From an uncultured Phycisphaerales bacterium (GTDB taxonomy: Bacteria; Planctomycetota; Phycisphaerae; Sedimentisphaerales; Anaerobacaceae), in the NCBI GenBank assembly GCA_937927975.1, contig CALEZT010000043.1, forward strand, positions 1-11,592: 11,592 nucleotides of DNA, written 5' to 3'. Below, piece by piece: positions 6,200 to 10,530 of the stretch. The notes below the pieces were generated by a model. It was not told the DNA's origin. It saw nothing but the letters and a program-made list of their open reading frames with translations, and made no database searches. Made by a program: the position numbers and the translations under genes. Positions within the stretch are counted from its first letter, which is position 1, and each line of letters starts with the position of its first letter.

Positions 6200-7108
6200 A
6201 TGACACAAACCGGGCCAGCGAGACAGTGTCGCGACTGCGACTTCTGCCGAGTGATCGGCGAGGTCTCGTACTGCGTCTGCAACGCCCCCATGCCGGCCCC
6301 CACTACCGGCGAAGCCCTCTGGCCCCGTGTCGCGCCGACAGACTACTGCGGCGACTTCAGGCTCGCGGATGCGAGCCGTGACTCGTGCCCCGTGACCCGT
6401 GACCCGCAGATCGAAGACCAGTCCAGCCGCGACGCGGCCTCCGACCCAAATAGTAAATCGTCAATAGTAAATAGTAGATCGCAGATCGGCCTGCCGATCT
6501 GCGAAGATGAGCTCGGCCCCTACTGCAAGATCCCGCTGACGCAGAACCGGTTCGCCAAGGTCGATCCCGAGGACTACCTCTGGCTCTCGCAGTTCCGCTG
6601 GTGCTGCAAGGCCAATCGCGACACATGTTACGCGATCCGTCACATCCAGGACCGAGGCCGGACAAAGCGGATCCACATGCACCGCCAGATCATGAACACG
6701 CCGGAAGGAATGATCTGCGACCACAAAAACCACCACGGCCTGGACAACCGGCGAACGAACCTCCGCAACTGCACCATCGAGCAGAACAACGCCAACCGCC
6801 GCAAACGAGCCACGGGCCACGGGTCACGAGCCACTTCTTCAAGATATCTCGGCGTCTCCTGGTGCCCCAGAAGAAAGAAATGGGTCGCCCACATCAAGCA
6901 CAAAGGCAAAGCGAGGAATCTCGGCCTCTTCGCCGTAGAGGAAGACGCGGCCCGAGCACACGATAAGGCTGCGTGGGAAACATGGGGCGAGTATGCCAAT
7001 CTGAACTTCCCAGACGAGTATCCCGGCCATCCAGCAGCAAGACTGCCACATGAAAAGACGGTTCAACCACAGAGGACGCAGAGGGCCGCAGAGGATAAGT
7101 GTACATAG
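6200..7108 (+). CDS. HNH/AP2 homing-endonuclease-like protein with Cys-rich N-terminus
   Basis: A 302-residue three-module protein. Residues 10-53 are a Cys-rich module (C10, C13, C16, C25, C27, then WPRVAPTDYCGDF with C50) that looks metal-binding. Residues about 100-200 form an HNH nuclease: MHRQIM (His161), ICDHKN (Asp174-His175) and LDNRRTNLRNCT. Residues about 214-275 form an AP2 DNA-binding domain: RYLGVSWCPRRKKWVAHI, then AARAHDKAAW. HNH-AP2 proteins are typically homing or mobile-element endonucleases. The linkers between modules are translated heptanucleotide arrays (residues 60-69, 84-97 and 203-212), and the C-terminal residues from about 290 come from a hairpin repeat (7065-7156). 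The start is the first Met before the Cys-rich module; its ribosome site is weak. Activity is unproven, since the linkers may be neutral insertions or signs of decay. Confidence 0.85.
   Translation: MTQTGPARQCRDCDFCRVIGEVSYCVCNAPMPAPTTGEALWPRVAPTDYCGDFRLADASRDSCPVTRDPQIEDQSSRDAASDPNSKSSIVNSRSQIGLPICEDELGPYCKIPLTQNRFAKVDPEDYLWLSQFRWCCKANRDTCYAIRHIQDRGRTKRIHMHRQIMNTPEGMICDHKNHHGLDNRRTNLRNCTIEQNNANRRKRATGHGSRATSSRYLGVSWCPRRKKWVAHIKHKGKARNLGLFAVEEDAARAHDKAAWETWGEYANLNFPDEYPGHPAARLPHEKTVQPQRTQRAAEDKCT
6378..6405 (+). repeat. Heptanucleotide array GTGRCYC, 4 units, in the HNH gene
   Basis: Units are GTGACTC, GTGCCCC, GTGACCC and GTGACCC with no gaps. The array codes for part of the linker after the Cys-rich module (SRDSCPVTRD). 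The same heptamer occurs at 6807, 7596, 7695, 8522 and 10280. Confidence 0.8.
6449..6490 (+). repeat. Second heptanucleotide array, AATAGTA-type, 6 units
   Basis: Units are AATAGTA, AATCGTC, AATAGTA, AATAGTA, GATCGCA and GATCGGC, a strict 7-bp period. It encodes NSKSSIVNSRSQIG just before the HNH domain. It is strikingly AT-rich for this region, unlike both flanking modules. Confidence 0.75.
6480..6503. repeat. 24-bp near-perfect palindrome inside the HNH gene
   Basis: CGCAGATCGGC (6480-6490) and GCCGATCTGCG (6493-6503) are perfect reverse complements around a 2-base centre. The palindrome overlaps the end of the AATAGTA array and begins the HNH module. It could be a protein-binding site, an mRNA hairpin or the edge of an inserted repeat. 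Confidence 0.75.
6807..6834 (-). repeat. Heptanucleotide array between the HNH and AP2 domains, 4 units
   Basis: On the minus strand the units are GTGGCTC, GTGACCC, GTGGCCC and GTGGCTC, all exact matches to GTGRCYC. It is the same family as at 6378 but in opposite orientation. It encodes RATGHGSRAT, exactly the linker between the nuclease and AP2 domains. Confidence 0.85.
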
Positions 7109-7156
7109 TCCCTCGTGTTAGGTTCATACCCCGCGTACTCTGCGACCTCCGCGGTT
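7065..7156. repeat. Divergent member of the hairpin repeat family at the HNH 3' end
   Basis: The left arm begins AACCACAGAGGACGCAGAG and the right arm ends CTCTGCGACCTCCGCGGTT, imperfect reverse complements with a few mismatches. It resembles the better conserved copies at 7252-7364 and 10131-10243 (ACCACGGAGACACAGAG). The left arm is translated as the last residues of the HNH/AP2 protein and the stop lies in the loop. Confidence 0.65.
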
Positions 7157-7172
7157 ACATTCCTCCGCCCAA

Positions 7173-7295
7173 GCCCACGACAGGGCCGCCTGGGCGATCT
7201 GGGGCGAATACGCCTGCCTGAACTTCCCGGCGGAATACCCCGCCCATCCGGCCGCGAAAAAGAGCATCTCACCACGGAGACACAGAGAACACTGA
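7173..7295 (+). pseudogene. Relic of a second AP2-domain gene 3' end
   Basis: Translation from 7173 gives AHDRAAWAIWGEYACLNF and continues PAEYPAHPAA. This is closely similar to the C-terminal AP2 part of the HNH/AP2 protein (AHDKAAWETWGEYANLNF, then PDEYPGHPAA). Nothing of the nuclease or the first half of the AP2 domain precedes it; instead it abuts the right arm of the hairpin at 7065-7156. The frame runs into the left arm of the next hairpin and stops at 7293-7295. It is therefore a tail-only duplicate from a related but not identical gene. Only the small size limits certainty. Confidence 0.8.
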
Positions 7296-7364
7296 GAGAT
7301 AACCTCTTGTTATTACAGCAGTTAGATGTCTTCTCTGTGAACTCTGTGTCTCCGTGGTGAACCA
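7252..7364. repeat. Hairpin repeat, copy A (113 bp)
   Basis: Perfect 19-bp arms: TCACCACGGAGACACAGAG (7269-7287) and its complement (7342-7360), with partly paired inner sequence. Each arm has a rough 9-bp internal period (ACCACGGAG, ACACAGAGA, ACACTGAGA). Ungapped comparison with copy B at 10131-10243 shows about 9 differences in 113 bases, counted by eye, most of them in the loop. It begins within the end of the AP2 relic. Confidence 0.88.
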
Positions 7365-7375
7365 CTCCGGCCCGA

Positions 7376-7397
7376 ACGCTTCCACGCTTCTACGCTT
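7376..7397 (-). repeat. Octanucleotide repeat GCGTNGAA, inverted copy
   Basis: On the plus strand ACGC, TTCCACGC and TTCTACGC follow without gaps, the complement of GCGTGGAA and GCGTAGAA units. The larger array at 8687-8726 uses the same octamer in the other orientation. Confidence 0.65.
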
Positions 7398-7463
7398 ACC
7401 GGATGTGGCTCGCGATGTCGCTCCTATATTCTTGTTGCACTTACCATGTTAATTCGCCCCGAA

Positions 7464-7490
7464 GGGGGGGGGGGACCGGGGACAGTCACC
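7464..7490 (+). repeat. G11 homopolymer and GGGGACAGTCACC motif
   Basis: Eleven consecutive G bases (7464-7474) are followed closely by GGGGACAGTCACC (7478-7490). GGGGACAG-type words recur as interspersed repeats in several bacterial phyla. The run length may be variable or a sequencing weak point. Confidence 0.5.
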
Positions 7491-7595
7491 TATTAGAGTT
7501 GGGCGATCATTGAACTTCAGGAGAATCGGCGGGGATGCGTCGGGAACGTCGGAGCATCTTGTGATCAGGGGATGCCAGGGATCTGCGGCGGACCT

Positions 7596-7715
7596 GTGGC
7601 CCGTGGCTCGGATGGGCGGGAGTTGTCAGTTCGCGGTTCCCGGTTCCCAGGATCGCATCCGCGTGCATCGGCGTTCATCTGCGGTTCCCCGGCCGTGGCT
7701 CGTGACCCGTGGCCT
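7596..7715 (+). repeat. Composite repeat upstream of the DUF433/DUF5615 pair
   Basis: Ordered words: GTGRCYC heptamers (7596-7609), GGGAGTTGTCAGTT with a GGTTCCC repeat (7618-7650), an ATCCGCGT/ATCGGCGT/ATCTGCGG series of about 10-bp period (7657-7689), and three more heptamers (7695-7715). A related composite follows the toxin-antitoxin pair at 8522-8657. Confidence 0.7.
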
Positions 7716-7799
7716 GTGAGGCGTTCTCTCCGGCCGTCTGACGCGTCGTGCGTGAAGCGGGCCTCGTGAAGCATCGGAGCGGCTGGGCGGGGAAGCGCT

Positions 7800-7829
7800 T
7801 TGCGTGGCGAGGGGTCAGCATGGTATAAT
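7800..7829 (+). promoter_or_regulatory. Promoter of the DUF433/DUF5615 operon
   Basis: A perfect TATAAT (7824-7829) with TTGCGT (7800-7805) 18 bp upstream as a partial -35. Transcription would start near 7836, giving a leader of about 23 bases that contains AGGAG. It is one of the few AT-rich spots in a GC-rich gap. Confidence 0.6.
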
Positions 7830-7844
7830 AGCCCCGCATGTGAT

Positions 7845-7849
7845 AGGAG
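7845..7849 (+). promoter_or_regulatory. Ribosome binding site deciding the DUF433 start
   Basis: AGGAG lies 9 bases before the ATG at 7859. The in-frame GTG at 7853 would be only 3 bases away, which argues against it. Confidence 0.7.
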
Positions 7850-7858
7850 ATCGTGCCG

Positions 7859-8083
7859 ATGATGTTTCAACGCATAACAGTTGATCCCAAGATCTGCGGC
7901 GGCAAACCCGTGATTCGCGGGCTGCGGCTCCCCGTATCCAGGCTGCTTGGGCTGCTGGCCGCCGGCGAGACGCGGGAGTCCATCTTGAAAGCCTATCCGT
8001 ATCTGGAGGCGGCGGATATCCAGGAGGCCCTGAACTACGCGGCGATGCTGGCCGACGAGGAGGTCATCGAGTTCGCCGCATGA
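7859..8083 (+). CDS. DUF433 family antitoxin of an intact TA pair
   Basis: A 74-residue protein with the family blocks FQRITVDPKICGGKPVIRG, LRLPVSRLLGLL and AYPYLEAADIQEALNYAAML. These proteins are proposed antitoxins for DUF5615 PIN-like toxins, acting in the cytoplasm by binding the toxin and perhaps the promoter. The stop codon overlaps the toxin start (ATGA, 8080-8083), so the two are translationally coupled. A second ATG at 7862 is also possible, changing one residue. It is paralogous to the gene at 470-234, whose partner is broken. The family is sure; antitoxin function is inferred from the pairing. Confidence 0.9.
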   Translation: MMFQRITVDPKICGGKPVIRGLRLPVSRLLGLLAAGETRESILKAYPYLEAADIQEALNYAAMLADEEVIEFAA

Positions 8084-8454
8084 GATTCCTGCTGGATATG
8101 CCGGTATCTGCGCTGCTGCTCGACGTGCTCCAAGCCCACGGGCACGAAGGGGTGCATGCCCACCAGATCGGCAAGGATCGTGCCGCGGATGACGAGTTGC
8201 TGGAAATCGCCCGGCGAGAGGGGCGAATCGTCATCACCGCGGACCTGGATTTTCCCCGCCTGATGGCGTTGAGTCTGGCGGAAGGACCCGGATTGATTCT
8301 GTTCCGAGGGGGAAGCTACTCCGATAACGAGATGTGCGATCTGCTGGGCCGGGTGTTGCGGAAAGTACCGGCGGAGACTTTGGAGCGGTCGATCTGCGTC
8401 GTGGACAGGAAGCGGATACGCGTTACCCGCCTGCCGTTGATGCATAAGCCGTAA
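8080..8454 (+). CDS. DUF5615 PIN-like toxin
   Basis: A 124-residue protein. MRFLLDMPVS at the N-terminus, GHEGVHAHQIGKDRAADDEL (residues 21-40) and GRIVITADLDFPRL (48-61) are the conserved blocks of DUF5615, a PIN-like fold related to VapC45-type toxins. Acidic residues expected in the active site are present: Asp6, Asp37/Asp38/Glu39, Asp55 and Asp57. PIN toxins are metal-dependent ribonucleases that cut RNA; the target here is unknown. The length is normal and the frame complete, unlike the copy at 237-1. It overlaps the antitoxin stop by 4 bases. A short palindrome follows 8 bases after the stop. Confidence 0.88.
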   Translation: MRFLLDMPVSALLLDVLQAHGHEGVHAHQIGKDRAADDELLEIARREGRIVITADLDFPRLMALSLAEGPGLILFRGGSYSDNEMCDLLGRVLRKVPAETLERSICVVDRKRIRVTRLPLMHKP

Positions 8455-8462
8455 GCCGAAAT

Positions 8463-8479
8463 GGTGCGTGATACGCACC
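8463..8479. repeat. Perfect 7-bp hairpin just after the toxin gene
   Basis: GGTGCGT and ACGCACC around a 3-base loop, followed by CTAC. The same layout (GGTG-x-GCACC or CCACC, then CTAC) occurs at 9854-9871, so it is a REP-like word. It may end transcription or stabilise the mRNA, but no T run follows. Confidence 0.65.
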
Positions 8480-8521
8480 CTACAATTTCGCGTCGCTCAC
8501 GTAGTTGGCGGTCCAAGAGAT

Positions 8522-8657
8522 GTGACTCGTGGCCCGTGGCCCGTTCGAAATCTGCGTGAATCGGCGTAATCTGCGGATGGGAATCGATCGGGAGTTGTCG
8601 GTTTTCGGTTGACGGTTCCCAGTCTGCTCCGCGTCCTCGGCGTCCTCTGCGGTTGGG
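8522..8657 (+). repeat. Composite repeat downstream of the DUF433/DUF5615 pair
   Basis: Words shared with 7596-7715: three GTGRCYC heptamers (8522-8542), an ATCTGCGT/ATCGGCGT/ATCTGCGG series (8550-8580), GGGAGTTGTCGGTT with GGTTCCCAG (8590-8622), and CTCCGCGT/CTCGGCGT/CTCTGCGG (8627-8657). They are in the same strand orientation but partly reordered. The whole gap from 8455 to 8776 is repeat material without a gene. Confidence 0.7.
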
Positions 8658-8686
8658 ATTTGTCGTGCGTCAAGCGGCCAGGGGCC

Positions 8687-8726
8687 GCGTAGAAGCGTTG
8701 GAGCGTGGAAGCGTAGAAGCGTTTTT
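8687..8726 (+). repeat. Octanucleotide tandem array GCGTNGRA
   Basis: Gapless units GCGTAGAA, GCGTTGGA, GCGTGGAA, GCGTAGAA and GCGTTTTT. Partial copies in the opposite orientation lie at 7376-7397 and 10087-10098. It is 50 bases beyond the 3' end of the XRE gene on the minus strand. Confidence 0.8.
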
Positions 8727-8776
8727 CGGCCAGAACCACATTCCTCGTGGGGCGTTGTTCGGGACCGGCAAGCGAT

Positions 8777-9112
8777 CTACCTGTTCGCAGCGGCGAGGCA
8801 GGGCTTATCCTGCGGCACGAAATGGATGCAGACTTTGTGGCCGAGGGCGTGGGCGATGCGGGCGAGCATGTTGAGGCTGTGGCCGTCGTAGTCGGCGTCT
8901 TCCAGCCGGCTGATGACCGACTGGGTGGTCCCGACCCTGCGTGCCAGGTCTTTCTGGCTCAGACCCGCCGCGGTTCGCAGCGTGTAGATCTGTTCCGCGA
9001 TCCGGAGGTTCTCCCGCTCGCGTTCCAGCGAAGCCAGTCGCTTGTCGTCGCCTTTGATATAGCGGCGGTGAAGGATCCTGACGGCATCGCCTGTCTTCCT
9101 GCTGCCAGCCAT
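8777..9112 (-). CDS. HigA-like XRE-family transcriptional regulator
   Basis: A 111-residue protein. The N-terminal half is a basic helical region (RRYIKGDDKRLASLERERENLRIA); residues about 44-98 form a helix-turn-helix: LRTAAGLSQKDLARRVGTTQ, then SVISRLED and LNMLARIAHALG. This resembles antitoxins of the HigA type, which bind the operator of their operon. The expected RelE/HigB toxin is absent; the gene instead follows the MntA/HepT pair by 26 bases on the same strand, so it may be the regulator of that operon. The ATG at 9112 is favoured over the adjacent ATG at 9115 because GAGG is then 7 bases upstream. Function is inferred from the family and context. Confidence 0.85.
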   Translation of the reverse strand: MAGSRKTGDAVRILHRRYIKGDDKRLASLERERENLRIAEQIYTLRTAAGLSQKDLARRVGTTQSVISRLEDADYDGHSLNMLARIAHALGHKVCIHFVPQDKPCLAAANR

Positions 9113-9138
9113 CATTCGTCCTCACGCTATCCATCCAC

Positions 9139-9477
9139 TCACGGCTGCTCTCCCAGGATGCTCTGTATGAAAGCCTTGAGTTGGGGCAGATTGCTGTGCG
9201 AGGTGTCCCAGACGACTTTCAGGTTCACGCCGAAATACTCGTGGATCAGAATATTCCGCATTCTCTTGATTCTGCTCCAAGGGATGTCCGGATGCTCCTC
9301 GACGAATGAAACGGACAGGTTTCTGGCGGCCTCGCCGATGATTTCCAGCTCCCGGATCACGGCGTCGATCATCATATCGTTGCCGGTGAACGTCTCGTAG
9401 TCTACTCCGGCGAGGTAGCGATCGACCTTGGCGATCGCATCTCGCATGTGGCTGAGGTAGACGCGGTTACGCTCCAT
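9139..9477 (-). CDS. hepT: HepT-like HEPN ribonuclease toxin (DUF86)
   Basis: A 112-residue all-helical protein. It carries the HEPN active-site motif R-x4-H-x-Y: Arg74, His79 and Tyr81 in MRNILIHEY. The conserved block AVIRELEIIGEAARNLS (residues 39-55) is typical of the DUF86/HepT family. HepT is a toxin that cleaves RNA and is neutralised by its nucleotidyltransferase partner, which in the studied systems adds AMP to the motif tyrosine. The gene overlaps mntA by 11 bp, and GGAG lies 7 bases before its ATG. All key residues are present, so it is probably active. Confidence 0.92.
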   Translation of the reverse strand: MERNRVYLSHMRDAIAKVDRYLAGVDYETFTGNDMMIDAVIRELEIIGEAARNLSVSFVEEHPDIPWSRIKRMRNILIHEYFGVNLKVVWDTSHSNLPQLKAFIQSILGEQP

Positions 9478-9772
9478 AGACCGGCTCCGCCTCTTTGAGG
9501 ACTTCGTCGCGGAAGTACTTGCTCAGGGCCTGAGGGGTGAGCAGGTCCACGCGTCGGCCGATCGCTTCGGAAAGCTGCTCCTGGATTTCGATGAACTCGA
9601 ACAAGCCTATGGTGGCCTGGGGATCGAAGTCGATGAGCACGTCGACGTCGCTGTCGTCCCGAGCCGTACCGCGGACATGGGAGCCGAAAAGGGCAACGGA
9701 CCTGATCTTGTCGCGATAAGGGCTATCCTCGACGGCGCTCCGCAATCGTACTGTAAGTTCCTCTTTCACCAT
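9467..9772 (-). CDS. mntA: MntA-like nucleotidyltransferase antitoxin
   Basis: A 101-residue minimal nucleotidyltransferase. The signature ALFGSHVRGTARDDSDVDVL (about residues 27-46) contains Gly30-Ser31 and the metal-binding Asp42-x-Asp44. RRVDLLTP supplies the third strand. MntA-type antitoxins adenylylate a tyrosine of their HepT partner and so block it. The frame is open to 9847, but the ATG at 9772 is chosen because the family begins there and because a promoter ends just before it. No good Shine-Dalgarno sequence precedes it. Overlap with hepT shows coupled translation. Confidence 0.92.
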   Translation of the reverse strand: MVKEELTVRLRSAVEDSPYRDKIRSVALFGSHVRGTARDDSDVDVLIDFDPQATIGLFEFIEIQEQLSEAIGRRVDLLTPQALSKYFRDEVLKEAEPVYGA

Positions 9773-9778
9773 AACTTC

Positions 9779-9808
9779 AGTGTAGGACTTCCAGGGTCGG
9801 TTTGTCAA
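9779..9808 (-). promoter_or_regulatory. Promoter of the mntA-hepT-XRE operon, probably leaderless
   Basis: A perfect TTGACA (9808-9803), an 18-bp spacer, and TACACT (9784-9779, four of six) on the minus strand. The ATG at 9772 starts 7 bases after the -10 box, at the expected transcription start itself. A leaderless mRNA would explain the missing ribosome site. Confidence 0.55.
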
Positions 9809-9853
9809 ATCGAATCGGCTGGGGAGCCACAGAACCTGTCCGATCAAAGGATC

Positions 9854-9871
9854 GGTGGGGCAAGCCCCACC
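9854..9871. repeat. Perfect 8-bp hairpin at the end of the proA relic
   Basis: GGTGGGGC and GCCCCACC around a 2-base loop, followed by CTAC as at 8463-8479. The TAG stop of the proA fragment is formed by the CTA next to it. GTAGGGTGGGGC-type words recur in many bacterial genomes as interspersed repeats; this one sits exactly at a gene end. Confidence 0.65.
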
Positions 9872-10066
9872 CTACCTGAGCTTCTTGTGGGTGAACTTTC
9901 TGGCGTTGGGGCCGGAGTAGTCCGCTACGATCTGGCCTTTGCCTAGGAGTTTCCATTTGTAGATGACCAATCCATCCAGTCCGACCGGGCCCCTTGCGTG
10001 GATTTTGCTGGTGCTGATGCCTACTTCGGCGCCCAGGCCGCAGCGGTAGCCGTCGGCGAAGCGGCT
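9872..10066 (-). pseudogene. proA: 3' remnant of proA (glutamate-5-semialdehyde dehydrogenase)
   Basis: The minus-strand translation [20 protein letters not shown], then [20 protein letters not shown] and FTHKKLR, is a clear match to the C-terminal end of ProA (family consensus [18 protein letters not shown] and HARGP-G-L). ProA catalyses the second step of proline synthesis and normally has about 420 residues; only about 64 remain. The catalytic cysteine and the NADP-binding domain are gone. Similarity stops at about 10066, where the sequence turns into octamer and hairpin repeat material, so the break is at the repeat module. The remaining codons are undamaged, implying a fairly recent event. 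An intact proA would be expected elsewhere in the genome. Confidence 0.88.
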
Positions 10067-10086
10067 CCAGGCTCCCCCAGACGCCC

Positions 10087-10147
10087 CCACGCTTCTAGGC
10101 CTCAACCCGGCGTCCCGCCGCACGTTCCCGCCGCGAAGAAGAGCATC
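10087..10147 (+). pseudogene. Degenerate AP2-gene tail with octamer, third copy
   Basis: Bases 10087-10098 hold CCACGCTTCTAG, like the octamer repeat at 7376. From 10100 the sequence aligns with the DNA of the AP2 relic at 7217 onward (cctcaac for cctgaac, then ccggcg, with small gaps) and becomes nearly identical from ccgcgaa (10131 and 7252). It therefore looks like a decayed end of an AP2/HNH gene joined to a hairpin repeat. The short length and gaps make this less sure than the 7173 relic. Confidence 0.5.
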
Positions 10148-10243
10148 TCACCACGGAGACGCAGAGGACACTGAGAGATAACCTCTTGTTATTAAAGAAG
10201 ATACACGTCTTCTCTGTGAACTCTGTGTTTCCGTGGTGAACCA
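10131..10243. repeat. Hairpin repeat, copy B (113 bp)
   Basis: Arms 10148-10166 and 10221-10239 are complementary except at two places, both of which would be G-U pairs in an RNA of the plus strand. Spacing of the arms is identical to copy A (7252-7364). Differences concentrate in the loop. This pattern fits selection for an RNA hairpin or a recent shared origin. Confidence 0.88.
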
Positions 10244-10296
10244 ACACCATACGTATTTCTACGTACTCCTTCCGCCCCCAGGCCACGAGTCACAAG

Positions 10297-10322
10297 AAAA
10301 GTCACTTACCAGTGACTTTTTT
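10297..10322. terminator. Bidirectional terminator-like hairpin
   Basis: AAAAGTCACT (10297-10306) and AGTGACTTTT (10311-10320) form a perfect 10-bp stem with a 4-base loop, and the T run continues to 10322. The reverse strand also ends in TTTT. It separates the repeat region from the GAF gene region. Confidence 0.6.
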
Positions 10323-10324
10323 CC

Positions 10325-10353
10325 TTGTTCCCGCCGCCCCATTCCGACATAAT
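10325..10353 (+). promoter_or_regulatory. Weak candidate promoter upstream of the GAF gene
   Basis: TTGTTC (10325-10330), a 17-bp spacer, and CATAAT (10348-10353, five of six). The -10 box lies inside an 11-base odd palindrome, GACATAATGTC (10346-10356), which could be an operator. A leader of about 170 bases would follow, containing another odd palindrome, CCGAAGACTTCGG (10409-10421). Confidence 0.3.
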
Positions 10354-10516
10354 GTCATCACTTTCTTTGATGAGCACCTCTGATGAAGCTGTGACAACTT
10401 GGCTGAGGCCGAAGACTTCGGGATCGTGTCCGATTCCGTGGTTCTGGGATCGCGAACAATACGGGCGAAGACGATAGGGGAAACAAATGAGTATGGCGTC
10501 CCCGGGATTCCTCCGT

Positions 10517-10521
10517 AGGAG
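10517..10521 (+). promoter_or_regulatory. Ribosome binding site of the GAF gene
   Basis: AGGAG 9 bases before the ATG at 10531; a TGA in the same frame at 10522-10524 excludes an earlier start. CTCC at 10511-10514 could pair with GGAG and mask the site. Confidence 0.75.
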
Positions 10522-10530
10522 TGACTCATC

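Larger units (their letters stand above)
7365..7799. other. Gene-free stretch built of short repeats
   Basis: No credible gene was found between the hairpin and the DUF433 promoter. The contents are an inverted octamer run (7376-7397), a G11 tract with a GGGGACAGTCACC motif (7464-7490), and a composite of tandem words (7596-7715). Small open frames here translate the repeats and lack ribosome sites. Confidence 0.6.

Noticed and set aside
7565..7870. Minus-strand 101-codon frame in the gap before the DUF433 gene
   Set aside because: It translates repeat words, has no family resemblance and overlaps the TATAAT promoter.
7596..8726. The tandem words as a CRISPR array
   Set aside because: Units are 7-10 bp without spacers of regular length, and no cas gene is present.
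10370..10477. A 35-codon frame upstream of the GAF gene
   Set aside because: No ribosome site, no family, and a composition like the surrounding non-coding DNA.
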